Of a stretch of DNA of 64,000 bases, positions 44,604 to 59,021 are shown in pieces. The stretch covers positions 124,001 to 188,000 of the forward strand of contig NZ_QKWY01000001.1 in NCBI RefSeq assembly GCF_003248355.1, in the 5' to 3' direction. Under the pieces are notes generated by a model, which had not been told where the DNA came from, searched no databases, and saw nothing but the letters and a program-made list of their open reading frames with translations. Numbering within the stretch: the stretch's first letter is position 1; each line of letters begins with the position of its first letter. The position numbers and the translations under genes are program-made. The DNA comes from Streptomyces sp. AC1-42W. GTDB taxonomy: Bacteria > Actinomycetota > Actinomycetes > Streptomycetales > Streptomycetaceae.

Positions 44604-46406
44604 GTGGCTGACGTACCTGCCGATCTTGCCGCAGTGTGGCCACGCGTGCTGGAGCAACTCCTCGGGGAGGGGCAGCAGGGCATCGAGCCGAAGGACAAGC
44701 AGTGGATCGAGCGCTGCCAGCCGCTCGCCCTGGTGGCCGACACCGCGCTGCTGGCCGTCCCCAACGAGTGGGGCAAGCGGGTCCTGGAGGGCCGCCTCGC
44801 CCCACTCATCAGCGAGACGCTGAGCCGCGAGTGCGGGCGCCCCATCCGGATCGCGATCACGGTGGACGACTCGGCCGGCGAACCGTCGGGCCCGCCCGCG
44901 CCCCCGATGCACCAGTCCCCCCAGCCGCCCCACCGCTACCAGGGCCCCCAGCACGACGAGGGCCGGCACGGCGACGCGTACGACGGCTACGGGAACCGGT
45001 CCGCCGACGACGGCATGCCGACCGCGCGCCCCGCCTACCCGGACTACCAGCAGCAGCGCCCGGAGCCCGGCGCCTGGCCGCGCACCCAGGAGGACCTGTC
45101 CTGGCAGCAGCCCCGGCTCGGCGGCTTCCAGGACCGCGAGCCGAGCCCCGACCAGTGGCGCGAGCCGTACGGCGGCCGGGGTCCGCAGCAGTCGCAGCAC
45201 GACTACCGTCCGCAGCCGCCCGAGCGCCACGGGTACGAGTCGTCGCACACCGAGCGCTCCCGCCCCGAGCTGCCGGAGCCGCAGCACCGCCCCGGCGCGG
45301 GCACCGGCCGGCCGGGCGGAGGCACCGGCCCGATGGGCGCCCAGCCGTCCCCGGCCCCCGGCCCCGGCGAGCCGCACGCCCGGCTGAATCCGAAGTACCT
45401 CTTCGACACCTTCGTCATCGGGGCCTCGAACCGCTTCGCGCACGCCGCGGCCGTCGCGGTGGCCGAGGCGCCCGCGAAGGCGTACAACCCGCTGTTCGTC
45501 TACGGGGAGTCTGGGCTCGGCAAGACCCATCTCCTGCACGCCATCGGGCACTACGCGCGGAGCCTGTACCCGGGCACCCGGGTGCGGTACGTCAGCTCCG
45601 AGGAATTCACCAACGAGTTCATCAACTCGATCCGCGACGGGAAGGGCGACACCTTCCGCAAGCGGTACCGCGATGTGGACATCCTGCTCGTCGACGACAT
45701 CCAGTTCCTGGCGAGCAAGGAGTCGACGCAGGAGGAGTTCTTCCACACCTTCAATACGCTCCACAACGCCAACAAGCAGATCGTGCTCTCCTCGGACCGG
45801 CCGCCGAAGCAGCTGGTCACTCTGGAGGACCGGCTGCGGAATCGTTTCGAGTGGGGGCTGACCACCGACGTACAGCCGCCCGAGCTGGAGACCCGTATCG
45901 CGATCCTGCGCAAGAAGGCGGTGCAGGAGCAGCTCAACGCCCCGCCGGAGGTGCTGGAGTTCATCGCCTCCCGTATCTCCCGCAACATCCGTGAGCTGGA
46001 GGGCGCGCTCATCCGGGTGACGGCCTTCGCCAGTCTCAACCGGCAGCCGGTGGACCTGGGGCTCACCGAGATCGTGCTGAAGGATCTGATTCCCGGCGGC
46101 GAGGACACGGCGCCCGAGATCACGGCGACGGCCATCATGGCGGCGACCGCGGACTACTTCGGCCTGACGGTGGAGGACCTGTGCGGATCGTCGCGCAGCC
46201 GCGTGCTGGTGACGGCCCGGCAGATCGCCATGTATCTGTGCCGTGAGCTGACCGATCTCTCGCTGCCGAAGATCGGCGCGCAGTTCGGCGGCCGGGACCA
46301 TACGACGGTGATGCACGCGGACCGCAAGATCCGGGCGCTGATGGCCGAGCGGCGGTCCATCTACAACCAGGTCACCGAGCTCACCAACCGCATCAAGAAC
46401 GGCTGA
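44604..46406 (+). CDS. dnaA: Chromosomal replication initiator DnaA
   Basis: 600 aa from GTG 44604; the open frame upstream lacks family similarity. Domain I about 1-90 ([16 protein letters not shown]...[10 protein letters not shown]). Domain II is a very long Pro/Gln/Arg/Gly-rich linker, about 91-258, typical of Streptomyces. Domain III is the AAA+ fold: Walker A GESGLGKT (301-308), Walker [10 protein letters not shown] (360-368), sensor [10 protein letters not shown]. Domain IV is the DNA-binding HTH ending [16 protein letters not shown]. It binds DnaA boxes in oriC to open DNA and load DnaB. Exact-consensus boxes upstream suggest autoregulation. A 20-bp hairpin ends the gene. Confidence 0.98.
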   Translation: MADVPADLAAVWPRVLEQLLGEGQQGIEPKDKQWIERCQPLALVADTALLAVPNEWGKRVLEGRLAPLISETLSRECGRPIRIAITVDDSAGEPSGPPAPPMHQSPQPPHRYQGPQHDEGRHGDAYDGYGNRSADDGMPTARPAYPDYQQQRPEPGAWPRTQEDLSWQQPRLGGFQDREPSPDQWREPYGGRGPQQSQHDYRPQPPERHGYESSHTERSRPELPEPQHRPGAGTGRPGGGTGPMGAQPSPAPGPGEPHARLNPKYLFDTFVIGASNRFAHAAAVAVAEAPAKAYNPLFVYGESGLGKTHLLHAIGHYARSLYPGTRVRYVSSEEFTNEFINSIRDGKGDTFRKRYRDVDILLVDDIQFLASKESTQEEFFHTFNTLHNANKQIVLSSDRPPKQLVTLEDRLRNRFEWGLTTDVQPPELETRIAILRKKAVQEQLNAPPEVLEFIASRISRNIRELEGALIRVTAFASLNRQPVDLGLTEIVLKDLIPGGEDTAPEITATAIMAATADYFGLTVEDLCGSSRSRVLVTARQIAMYLCRELTDLSLPKIGAQFGGRDHTTVMHADRKIRALMAERRSIYNQVTELTNRIKNG

Positions 46407-46481
46407 GAGCGCCACCGCTCCACCTGCCGGCCGCCTCTTCCCACACGGCACGGCACCCTCGCACAGACCCCTCGGAAGGGG

Positions 46482-46534
46482 CGCGGAAGGGCGCTGTGCG
46501 GACTCGTCAGGAGCCCGCACAGCGCCCTTCCGCG
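46482..46534 (+). terminator. Strong hairpin terminator of dnaA
   Basis: Perfect 20-bp stem (46482-46501 with 46515-46534; arms begin CGCGGAAGGGCG) and a 13-nt loop, 76 bp after the dnaA stop. It also insulates oriC from dnaA transcription. Confidence 0.88.
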
Positions 46535-46559
46535 TGCCCGGTGGCCGGCCGACCTCCGC

Positions 46560-47340
46560 TCCGGCCCGCCACCGACGCACCCGTTCTGTTCGATTACCCG
46601 TGAGGTCACGGGTGTTCTCCACAGATCCGTGGACTTTTTTCCCTCCACAGCCTGGGGATCCAAAAGTTGTCCATACTGCATCCACAGGCAGGACGGGTCT
46701 GAGGACATCGGGCCAGCTCAGAGGGTTGGGGATTTGTGGTCAACGATGATCCACAGCCTGTGGAAAAAATCTTCGTCCACAGGGACCGCTCTGCGTTGTC
46801 CACCGGCTACCCACAGGTCTGAGGCCGTTTTCCCCAGCCGAAGGCCGCTTCTCCACATCGCTGTCCACTGTTCGGCAACACGACAGGCCCTGTCACCGGA
46901 GCGAGTGAAAGGCGTCACACCAAGAGGGGCGGTTGGCCTGTGGGGAACGTGGGTAAAGCTGGGGACAGACCTGGGGAGAAAGTGGCCGCCCCTGTGTACG
47001 GCTTGTGCACAACTTCCGGGTGTCCACAGAGAGCCCGAGTTGTCCACTGGTTCCACCCACAGGCCCGGTGGATAAAAAACGGGCTCTGACCTGCGAAAAC
47101 GGGGTTATCCACGGTTTCCACAGGCCCTACTACTACCACCACTCATAGTTAGCCCGGTTTCCGTTTCGAAGTGGGGCCTGTGCACAACTCGCCCTCGGAG
47201 CGCTCCGGACCTCCCGCCGCGATTTGACCCCGAGCCGCACCGAGTGTCGGTGCCGTGCGTCAGACTGGTCCCCGGCGTCCTCCCCCTCTCACCGGCGGAG
47301 CGGCCCGACCAGACGACGAACGCAAGCAGGGCGAAACCAG
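46560..47340. other. oriC: Origin of replication oriC
   Basis: The ~950-bp dnaA-dnaN gap has no gene and is packed with DnaA-box-like 9-mers on both strands. Examples: TTCTCCACA 46615 and 46849, TTGTCCATA 46667, TGATCCACA 46747, TTTTCCACA (-) 46759, TCGTCCACA 46773, TTGTCCACC 46796, TTGTGCACA 47003 (a palindrome read on both strands), GTGTCCACA 47020, TTGTCCACT 47040, TTATCCACC (-) 47067, TTATCCACG 47105, GTTTCCACA 47114, TTGTGCACA (-) 47179. Most carry one mismatch to TTGTCCACA. Short A/T runs (46635, 46764, 47073) could help opening. Location and density match the well-studied Streptomyces oriC. Confidence 0.95.
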
Positions 47341-47355
47341 CAGGAGGCGGTTCCG

Positions 47356-48486
47356 GTGAAGATCCGGGTGGAGCGCGATGTCCTCGCGGAGGCGGTGGCC
47401 TGGGTGGCCCGCAGCCTCCCGGCCCGTCCGCCGGCGCCCGTTCTCGCGGGCCTTCTGCTGAAGGCCGAGGACGGAGCGCTCAGCTTCTCCAGCTTCGACT
47501 ACGAGGTCTCGGCGCGGGTCTCGGTGGAGGCCGAGGTCGAGGAGGACGGCACGGTCCTCGTCTCCGGTCGGCTGCTCGCCGACATCTGCCGCGCCCTGCC
47601 CAACCGGCCGGTGGAGATCTCCACAGACGGTGTACGGGCGACCGTCTCCTGCGGCTCCTCGCGATTCACACTCCACACCCTGCCTGTGGAGGAGTACCCG
47701 GCCCTCCCGCAGATGCCGACCGCGACCGGCACCGTGCCCGGTGAGGTCTTCGCCTCGGCCGCCGCCCAGGTCGCCATCGCCGCAGGCCGCGACGACACCC
47801 TGCCCGTCCTGACCGGTGTGCGCATCGAGATCGAGGGCGACACCGTCACCCTCGCCTCCACCGACCGCTACCGCTTCGCCGTCCGCGAGTTCCTCTGGAA
47901 GCCCGAGGACCCGGAGGCGTCCGCCGTCGCCCTGGTGCCCGCCAAGACGCTGCTGGACACCGCCAAGTCGCTTACCAGCGGCGACACGGTCACGTTGGCG
48001 CTGGCCGGCTCGGGCGCGGGCGAGGGGCTCATCGGGTTCGAGGGCGCCGGACGGCGTACCACCACCCGACTGCTCGAAGGCGACCTGCCGAAGTACCGGA
48101 CGCTGTTCCCCACCGAGTTCAACTCGGTGGCCGTGATCGAGACCGCGCCGTTCGTCGAGGCCGTCAAGCGCGTAGCCCTGGTGGCCGAACGCAACACCCC
48201 GGTTCGGCTGACCTTCGAGCAGGGCGTCCTGATCCTGGAAGCGGGCTCCAGCGACGACGCACAGGCTGTGGAAAGGGTCGACTCCGTACTGGAGGGCGAC
48301 GACATCTCGATCGCCTTCAACCCGACCTTCCTGCTCGACGGCCTGAGCGCCATCGACTCCCCGGTCGCCCAGCTCTCCTTCACGACCTCCACCAAGCCGG
48401 CGCTGCTCAGCGGCCGCCCCGCCGTGGACGCCGAGGCGGACGACGCCTACAAGTACCTGATCATGCCGGTCCGCCTCTCGGGCTGA
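47356..48486 (+). CDS. dnaN: DNA polymerase III beta subunit (sliding clamp)
   Basis: 376 aa from GTG 47356 with AGGAGG 8 nt upstream, starting VKIRVERDVLAEAVAWVARSLP. The three repeated clamp domains are visible (FDYEVSARVSVEAEV, TDRYRFAVREF, and the end AYKYLIMPVRL, the usual M-P-x-R-L C terminus). It is a ring dimer that tethers the polymerase. It is the first gene after oriC, with dnaN-gnd-recF-dciA-gyrB-gyrA on one strand. Confidence 0.97.
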   Translation: MKIRVERDVLAEAVAWVARSLPARPPAPVLAGLLLKAEDGALSFSSFDYEVSARVSVEAEVEEDGTVLVSGRLLADICRALPNRPVEISTDGVRATVSCGSSRFTLHTLPVEEYPALPQMPTATGTVPGEVFASAAAQVAIAAGRDDTLPVLTGVRIEIEGDTVTLASTDRYRFAVREFLWKPEDPEASAVALVPAKTLLDTAKSLTSGDTVTLALAGSGAGEGLIGFEGAGRRTTTRLLEGDLPKYRTLFPTEFNSVAVIETAPFVEAVKRVALVAERNTPVRLTFEQGVLILEAGSSDDAQAVERVDSVLEGDDISIAFNPTFLLDGLSAIDSPVAQLSFTTSTKPALLSGRPAVDAEADDAYKYLIMPVRLSG

Positions 48487-48499
48487 CCGGACCCTCACC

Positions 48500-48519
48500 G
48501 GCCCCGCTCCGGCGGGGCC
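48500..48519 (+). terminator. Hairpin after dnaN
   Basis: Stem GGCCCCGC (48500-48507) with GCGGGGCC (48512-48519) and a TCCG loop, 14 bp after the dnaN stop. Confidence 0.65.
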
Positions 48520-48619
48520 CGACGGGCGTGTTCAGCGCCGAGCACGCCCGGCGTCCTGTCCCCCTCCGGGCGTAGGCTCGGACGTGGGTACGAATCGGCA
48601 CAACGCTAAGGAATCTCTG

Positions 48620-49498
48620 ATGGAGCTCGGTCTCGTCGGCCTCGGCAAGATGGGCGGCAACATGCGCGAGCGCATCCGCCGCGCAGGCCACACCGTCATC
48701 GGTTACGACCGCAACCCGGATCTCGCCGACGTCCACAGCCTGGAAGAGCTGGTGGGCAAGCTCAAGGGTCCGCGGGTCGTATGGGTGATGGTTCCGGCCG
48801 GAGCCGCGACCCAGTCCACCATCGACGAGCTGGCCGAGCTGCTTTCGCCCGGTGACATCGTCGTGGACGGCGGGAACAGCCGCTGGACCGACGACGAGAA
48901 GCATGCGGAGGAGCTGCGCGCCAAGGGCATCGGCTTCGTGGACTGCGGCGTCTCCGGCGGCGTGTGGGGCCTGGAGAACGGCTACGCGCTCATGTACGGC
49001 GGCGACGCCGAGGACGTGGCGAAGGTCCAGCCGATCTTCGACGCACTGAAGCCCGAGGGCGACTTCGGCTCGGTCCACGCGGGCAAGGTAGGCGCCGGCC
49101 ACTTCGCCAAGATGGTCCACAACGGCATCGAGTACGCCATGATGCAGGCGTACGCCGAGGGTTGGGAGCTCCTGGAGAAGGTCGACTCCGTCACCGACGT
49201 GCGCGAGGTCTTCCGCTCCTGGCAGGAGGGCACGGTCATCCGTTCCTGGCTGCTCGACCTGGCGGTCAATGCCCTGGACGACGACGAGCACCTCGACAAG
49301 CTCCGCGGCTACGCGGCCGACTCGGGCGAGGGCCGCTGGACGGTCGAGGCCGCGATCGACAACGCGGTGCCGCTGCCCGCGATCACCGCGTCCCTCTTCG
49401 CGCGCTTCGCCTCGCGCCAGGACGACTCCCCGCAGATGAAGATGATCGCCGCGCTGCGCAACCAGTTCGGCGGCCACGCGGTCGAGAACAAGAAGTAA
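48620..49498 (+). CDS. gnd: 6-phosphogluconate dehydrogenase, decarboxylating, short form
   Basis: 292 aa from ATG 48620 (AAGGAA upstream). The dinucleotide site is [34 protein letters not shown]. The substrate motif is VVDGGNSRW, with [20 protein letters not shown] and the catalytic Lys segment [19 protein letters not shown]. It is the short (about 300 aa) type, often NAD+-preferring, that oxidises 6-phosphogluconate to ribulose-5-phosphate. Its place between dnaN and recF is a Streptomyces hallmark. Confidence 0.95.
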   Translation: MELGLVGLGKMGGNMRERIRRAGHTVIGYDRNPDLADVHSLEELVGKLKGPRVVWVMVPAGAATQSTIDELAELLSPGDIVVDGGNSRWTDDEKHAEELRAKGIGFVDCGVSGGVWGLENGYALMYGGDAEDVAKVQPIFDALKPEGDFGSVHAGKVGAGHFAKMVHNGIEYAMMQAYAEGWELLEKVDSVTDVREVFRSWQEGTVIRSWLLDLAVNALDDDEHLDKLRGYAADSGEGRWTVEAAIDNAVPLPAITASLFARFASRQDDSPQMKMIAALRNQFGGHAVENKK

Positions 49499-49509
49499 CC
49501 CGCAACGAG

Positions 49510-49540
49510 GTGCGGGAGGGGCCGACCGCCTCTCCCGCAC
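49510..49540 (+). terminator. Hairpin between gnd and recF
   Basis: Stem GTGCGGGAG (49510-49518) with CTCCCGCAC (49532-49540). Moderately strong; it ends 43 bp before the recF start. Confidence 0.5.
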
Positions 49541-49583
49541 CGCCGGAGCACGGAGCAGGAAGCCGGGAAGGTCGGCGCACACC

Positions 49584-50714
49584 ATGCACGTCACGCATCT
49601 GTCGCTGGCCGACTTCCGCTCGTACGCCCGCGTCGAGGTGCCCCTCGATCCGGGCGTCACCGCATTCGTGGGTGCCAACGGCCAGGGCAAGACGAACCTG
49701 GTCGAGGCGGTCGGCTATCTCGCCACGCTCGGCAGCCACCGCGTCTCCTCGGATGCCCCGCTCGTCCGCATGGGCGCCGACCGGGCCGTGATCAGGGCGG
49801 CCGTCACCCAGGGCGAGCGCTCGCAGCTGGTCGAGCTGGAGCTGAATCCGGGCAAGGCCAACCGCGCCCGGATCAACCGGTCCTCGCAGGTCAGGCCGCG
49901 CGATGTGCTCGGCATCGTGCGGACGGTGCTGTTCGCGCCGGAGGACCTGGCCCTGGTGAAGGGCGACCCCGGCGAGCGCCGGCGGTTCCTGGACGAGTTG
50001 GTCACCGCGCGGTCCCCGAGGATGGCCGGAGTGCGGTCCGACTACGACCGGGTGCTGAAGCAGCGCAACACCCTGCTCAAGTCCGCGGCCATGGCCCGCA
50101 GGCACGGCGGCCGCTCGCTGGACCTCTCCACGCTCGACGTGTGGGACCAGCACCTGGCGCGGGTCGGCGCTGAGCTGCTCGCCCAGCGCCTCGACCTGAT
50201 CGCCACGCTCCAGCCGCTGGCGGACAAGGCGTACGGCGACGTGGCCCCGGGCGGCGGGCCGCTGAGCCTCGACTACCGCGGCAGTATCGGCCCGGACGCG
50301 GACCCGGCGCGCGGCCGCGAGGAGCTGTACGCGCAGCTCATCGAGGCCCTGGCCCAGGTCCGCAAGCAGGAGATCGAGCGCGGCGTGACCCTGGTCGGCC
50401 CGCACCGCGACGACCTGGTGCTCGGCCTGCGCGCCATGCCCGCCAAGGGGTACGCGAGCCACGGGGAGTCCTGGTCGTACGCGCTGGCGCTGCGGCTGGC
50501 CTCGTACGAGCTGCTGCGCGGCGAGGGCAATGAGCCGGTGCTCGTACTGGACGACGTGTTCGCCGAGCTGGACGCGCGCCGCCGGGAGCGGCTCGCGGAG
50601 CTGGTGGCCCCGGCCGAGCAGGTCCTGGTGACGGCCGCGGTGGACGACGACGTGCCGGGCGCGCTCGCCGGTGCGCGGTACGCGGTCACCGCCGGTGAGG
50701 TGGAACGGGTGTGA
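49584..50714 (+). CDS. recF: DNA replication and repair protein RecF
   Basis: 376 aa, SMC-like ATPase. [19 protein letters not shown], Walker A GANGQGKT (30-37), signature region near [14 protein letters not shown] and Walker [20 protein letters not shown]. It loads RecA at single-strand gaps and helps restart forks. It overlaps dciA by GTGA, so the two are translationally coupled. Confidence 0.96.
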   Translation: MHVTHLSLADFRSYARVEVPLDPGVTAFVGANGQGKTNLVEAVGYLATLGSHRVSSDAPLVRMGADRAVIRAAVTQGERSQLVELELNPGKANRARINRSSQVRPRDVLGIVRTVLFAPEDLALVKGDPGERRRFLDELVTARSPRMAGVRSDYDRVLKQRNTLLKSAAMARRHGGRSLDLSTLDVWDQHLARVGAELLAQRLDLIATLQPLADKAYGDVAPGGGPLSLDYRGSIGPDADPARGREELYAQLIEALAQVRKQEIERGVTLVGPHRDDLVLGLRAMPAKGYASHGESWSYALALRLASYELLRGEGNEPVLVLDDVFAELDARRRERLAELVAPAEQVLVTAAVDDDVPGALAGARYAVTAGEVERV

Positions 50715-51316
50715 ACGGCGCGGGAGAGGGAACGGCCGCGGGCGGCGATCGCCCCGACCGGGAGAACCGGGAGAACTCTGAGAACCGGGACGACCGGGCG
50801 AAGCAGGCCGAGCCGTCCGGTGTGGACCTGGCCCGGGTCGCCCTGCGCGCGGCGAAGGAGCAGGCGCGGGCGCGGGGCGCGGCGGCGCAGCAGAAGAAGC
50901 AGGCGCGGCGGGGCGGTGGGCTGCGCTCCGGGGCGCGGGCGGACGGCCGCGATCCGCTGCCGCTGGGCGCGGCGATCAACCGGCTGATCACCGAGCGCGG
51001 CTGGGAGACCCCGGCGGCGGTGGGCGGGGTGATGGGCCGCTGGCCGCAGATCGTCGGTGACGACCTCGCGCTGCACTGTGTGCCCGTGCGGTACGACGAG
51101 GAGCCGGATCAGCGGGTGCTGACGGTGCAGTGCGATTCGACGGTGTGGGCGACGCAGTTGCGGCTGCTGGCGCCCCAGCTGGTGGCCCGGCTGAACGCGG
51201 ACCTGGGCCACGGCACGGTGCGGATGATCAAGGTGCTGGGTCCGGGCGGGCCGCAGCGCAGGTTCGGTCCGCTGCGGGCGCCGGGGAGCACCGGCCCCGG
51301 TGACACCTATGGCTGA
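50711..51316 (+). CDS. dciA: DciA-like helicase-loading factor (DUF721)
   Basis: 201 aa from GTG 50711, overlapping the recF stop. The N terminus is a highly charged disordered segment. The DUF721 domain lies at about 85-190: [42 protein letters not shown]...[26 protein letters not shown]. DciA is the ancestral DnaB operator in bacteria without DnaC/DnaI. The location next to dnaA, recF and gyrB fits. Mycobacterial homologues at this locus bind the helicase. Confidence 0.9.
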   Translation: MNGAGEGTAAGGDRPDRENRENSENRDDRAKQAEPSGVDLARVALRAAKEQARARGAAAQQKKQARRGGGLRSGARADGRDPLPLGAAINRLITERGWETPAAVGGVMGRWPQIVGDDLALHCVPVRYDEEPDQRVLTVQCDSTVWATQLRLLAPQLVARLNADLGHGTVRMIKVLGPGGPQRRFGPLRAPGSTGPGDTYG

Positions 51317-53775
<2,459 letters not shown>

Positions 53776-53821
53776 GTCGGCCCTCCCAGCAAGCCGCAGC
53801 GCGAAAGGATTTTGACCAGCA

Positions 53822-56482
<2,661 letters not shown>

Positions 56483-56485
56483 AGC

Positions 56486-57175
56486 GTGAGTGGAGCCACG
56501 GGCGCCGGTTCGGCCGCTTCCGGAGCCGGAGGTAACGGTGCCCGTGGCCCCGCCACGGACTCCCAAGGGGGCACTGTGACGGATACGCGGGGCCCTCAGC
56601 CCCAGTACGAGGGTTACGCGACCGGGCCGCTGCCCGGCGAGCGGGAACCCGCACCGGGCCAGGCGGGCCCGTACCACCCGCCGCAGGCATACCCGTCGCC
56701 TCCGGGCGCCACGCACGGCGGGGGGCGCTCCTACGGCGGCCCGCAGGGCGTGGGACCGGCTCAGACGGCCCGCAAGCCGCGGACCGGGGCGCGGACCACT
56801 CCGCGTACCCGCAAGGCGCGTCTGCGGGTCGCCAAGGCCGATCCGTGGTCGGTGATGAAGGTCAGCTTCCTGCTGTCCATCGCGCTCGGCATCTGCACGG
56901 TGGTGGCGTCGGCGGTCCTGTGGATGGTGATGGACGCGATGGGGGTCTTCTCCACCGTGGGCGGCACCATCAGCGAGGCGACCGGTTCCAACGAGGGCAA
57001 CGGCTTCGACCTCCAGGCGTTCCTGTCGCTGCCGAGGGTCCTCATCTTCACGTCGGTCATCGCCGTGATCGACGTGGTCCTGGCCACCGCGCTGGCGACG
57101 CTGGGCGCCTTCATCTACAACCTGTCGGCGGGCTTCGTGGGCGGCGTGGAGCTCACGCTGGCCGAGGACGAGTAG
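56486..57175 (+). CDS. DUF3566-type membrane protein next to gyrA
   Basis: 229 aa from GTG 56486, only 3 bp after gyrA, so co-transcribed. The N-terminal ~110 residues are Gly/Pro/Tyr-rich and disordered. Then the DUF3566 domain RLRVAKADPWSVMKVSFLLSIALGICTVVASAVLWMVMDAMGVFSTV with one helix, a loop, and a second helix (VLIFTSVIAVIDVVLATALATLGAFIYNLSAGFVGG). A gyrA-DUF3566-tRNA-Ile order is conserved in actinobacteria. Role not known. Confidence 0.9.
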   Translation: MSGATGAGSAASGAGGNGARGPATDSQGGTVTDTRGPQPQYEGYATGPLPGEREPAPGQAGPYHPPQAYPSPPGATHGGGRSYGGPQGVGPAQTARKPRTGARTTPRTRKARLRVAKADPWSVMKVSFLLSIALGICTVVASAVLWMVMDAMGVFSTVGGTISEATGSNEGNGFDLQAFLSLPRVLIFTSVIAVIDVVLATALATLGAFIYNLSAGFVGGVELTLAEDE

Positions 57176-57251
57176 CCCGGCGGGTATCGATTTTGGGACT
57201 GGCCCCGACGTGCGCTAATCTTCAGAAGTCAGCGCGACGGAAAAGCGCGGC

Positions 57252-57328
57252 GGGGCTATAGCTCAGTTGGTTAGAGCGCATCCCTGATAAGGATGAGGCC
57301 ACAGGTTCAAATCCTGTTAGCCCCACCA
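57252..57328 (+). tRNA. tRNA-Ile (anticodon GAT)
   Basis: 77 nt including an encoded CCA. Acceptor GGGGCTA with TAGCCCC, D-arm GCTCAGTTGGTTAGAGC, anticodon loop CTGATAA, T-arm with GTTCAAATC. Standard cloverleaf. Confidence 0.97.
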
Positions 57329-57331
57329 GTA

Positions 57332-57367
57332 CGAAGGCCACCTCCTCGGCTGAGTAGGTGGCCTTCG
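57332..57367. terminator. Hairpin after tRNA-Ile
   Basis: Perfect 12-bp stem CGAAGGCCACCT (57332-57343) with AGGTGGCCTTCG (57356-57367). It lies between tRNA-Ile and the convergent small membrane-protein gene, so it can serve both. Confidence 0.75.
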
Positions 57368-57399
57368 GCGTACCGGGGTGTGGTCCCGGGCCGGGCGGT

Positions 57400-57723
57400 T
57401 CAGCCGGTGGCCGTGCGCCGGAGGCGTCCGCGTACGGTCTCGGTGAGCGCGCCCAGGACGAACGCCTGGATCAGGGCGCTGAGGGCCACTCCGGCGACCA
57501 GGTACCAGACGGACGTGTCGTCGATGCCCCAGATCGCTTCGCCCAGCATGGCGAAGAGCAGGGAGGCCGGGGCGGTGACGAGGAACGTCCAGATCCCCAC
57601 GATGCCCGGGTCTCCGATGGTCGCGGCGGCCACCTCGAACACGACGGTCGCGGCGACGACGCCGAGGTAGATCGCGGAGGCGGGATTGCCGAAGGTCAGG
57701 CGGAGCAGGGCGCGAGCGTGCAT
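57400..57723 (-). CDS. Small membrane protein, function unknown
   Basis: 107 aa with three hydrophobic helices: AIYLGVVAATVVFEVAAATIG, IWTFLVTAPASLLFAMLGEAIWG and VWYLVAGVALSALIQAFVLGALTETV. SCF82-like short membrane proteins of this shape occur here in Streptomyces; the role is unknown. It ends in a basic tail RGRLRRTATG. Confidence 0.7.
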   Translation of the reverse strand: MHARALLRLTFGNPASAIYLGVVAATVVFEVAAATIGDPGIVGIWTFLVTAPASLLFAMLGEAIWGIDDTSVWYLVAGVALSALIQAFVLGALTETVRGRLRRTATG

Positions 57724-57844
57724 GGATTCCCCCGGTGTGCGGTGCTGTGCGCTGTGGTGCCGCTCATATTCGCCCTGCGGCCGGGCGTCGGGCGTGAGTA
57801 CGAGTACTCATCCCGGCGGGTGTACGTGCCGGGGAGCACGGGAA

Positions 57845-57877
57845 AGCCCCCGTCCGGTGGCTACCGGCCCGGGGGCT
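57845..57877 (-). terminator. Hairpin after the DUF6344-like gene
   Basis: Stem AGCCCCCG (57845-57852) with CGGGGGCT (57870-57877), 24 bp after the stop on the minus strand. Confidence 0.65.
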
Positions 57878-57900
57878 CAAGAGGATCAGCGGTGGCGCTG

Positions 57901-58278
57901 TCACGGTGGCAGGAGCGATGCGTCCTGCTCCGGGGCGCCGTGCGAGGAGCGGGCGGTACCGGTGGTGTTCACGGCGTTCGCGGCGTCCACGGACAGATGC
58001 CGGGTGGCGGGTGAGGAGCCATGGGCCTCGGCGCGGATGCGCTGCTTCATCGTGGGCGGCAGCGCCCGGTCACGCGGAAGGGTCCATCGGACCGAAGGAC
58101 CGGTAGCGGTTGCGCGGGCGGCGGGCGTGTGTACGGGGGTTGTCGCCGCCCGCTCCGTGTTCGTGTGCGTGGATTCCGCGGCGGCGGCGGTGGAGCCGGC
58201 GAGGCCCAGCGACGCGAGGAGGGCGAAGAACGCGGTGATGAAGGCGGTCCAGATGCTCTTGGCCGTGACGGTGCTCAT
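57901..58278 (-). CDS. Small exported or membrane-anchored protein (DUF6344-like)
   Basis: 125 aa. It starts MSTVTAKSIWTAFITAFFALLASLGLAGSTAAAAE, a hydrophobic helix that is either a signal peptide (AAA-AE) or an anchor. The rest is Thr/Ala/Pro-rich with no recognisable domain. Similar proteins with the conserved WTAFITAFFALLASLGLA opening occur in Streptomyces. It is divergent from the DLW-39-like gene. Confidence 0.65.
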   Translation of the reverse strand: MSTVTAKSIWTAFITAFFALLASLGLAGSTAAAAESTHTNTERAATTPVHTPAARATATGPSVRWTLPRDRALPPTMKQRIRAEAHGSSPATRHLSVDAANAVNTTGTARSSHGAPEQDASLLPP

Positions 58279-58509
58279 GGCCCCTCACTTTCAGGTGGTC
58301 CGGTTTGCTTACCTTTCCGATGATGTGCATCGGGCCCCCGATTTCATGGATCGACGCCGCGGATGCGCCGATCTTCAGATGAACACCACTCGTATGGTTC
58401 AACCGGCCCTTCCCGGCTTCCGGCGGGCGGCCTCCGCGGCCGCAGGAGGGGGACGCACACAAGGGCGCGGACCGCACGTCCGCAGGCGCCGATTGGGTTG
58501 CGGGGAGGT

Positions 58510-58539
58510 CACCGGTCGATATCGGCCGGTGTGTATAGT
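58510..58539 (+). promoter_or_regulatory. Palindromic operator overlapping a putative promoter
   Basis: A 22-bp palindrome at 58510-58531 (arms CACCGGTCGAT / ATCGGCCGGTG, 10 of 11 pairs match) is directly followed by a TATAGT -10 hexamer at 58534-58539. The DLW-39-like gene starts 46 bp later. Suggests control by an unknown dimeric regulator. Nothing else is notable in the 306-bp divergent gap. Confidence 0.45.
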
Positions 58540-58584
58540 CGGGCGGCAGAAGTCCCCTACGCCAACGAAAGACGAGGTCGCGCG

Positions 58585-58719
58585 GTGAAGAAGCTTCTCC
58601 TGGTCGCACTGGCCGCCATCGGCGGGCTCCTCGTGTACCGCCAGATCCAGGCGGATCGCGCCGAGCAGGATCTGTGGACGGAGGCGACCGACTCCGTGCC
58701 CGCAGGTTCGGGTGTCTGA
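58585..58719 (+). CDS. DLW-39 family small protein
   Basis: 44 aa from GTG 58585 with GAGG upstream. VKKLLLVALAAIGGLLVYRQIQADRAEQDLWTEATDSV: one N-terminal hydrophobic helix and the conserved D-L-W near the end, which gives the family its name. It is conserved near gyrA and the tRNA genes in actinobacteria; the function is unknown. Confidence 0.85.
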   Translation: MKKLLLVALAAIGGLLVYRQIQADRAEQDLWTEATDSVPAGSGV

Positions 58720-58738
58720 GACGGAACAGCTTGGTACG

Positions 58739-58766
58739 AGCCCCGGTCGCTGAAGCGGCCGGGGCT
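58739..58766 (+). terminator. Hairpin after the DLW-39-like gene
   Basis: Stem AGCCCCGG (58739-58746) with CCGGGGCT (58759-58766) and an inner CGC/GCG pair, 20 bp after the stop. The remaining gap to 59021 shows no gene. Confidence 0.65.
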
Positions 58767-59021
58767 TCGTGCTGTTGCGGGACCGTGACGGCTGTGCTCG
58801 CGGGTTCGCTTCCGTGAATCAACGGCTTGCTTGAGCAAACTCCGGGCGCGGGCCGACAGCACGATTCGGTTGCCGCCGCAGACAGTGGTGGGGCGGGAGG
58901 GGCAGGATGGGCCGTCGTTGCGGCTGTGGGCGCTGGGGCGCCGTCCCGGCCGTGTTTCCGGCCGTGTTCGATGTGTACGTGATGGCTGCGGGGCAGCCGC
59001 GGGGATGACGAGGGGAAGCGC

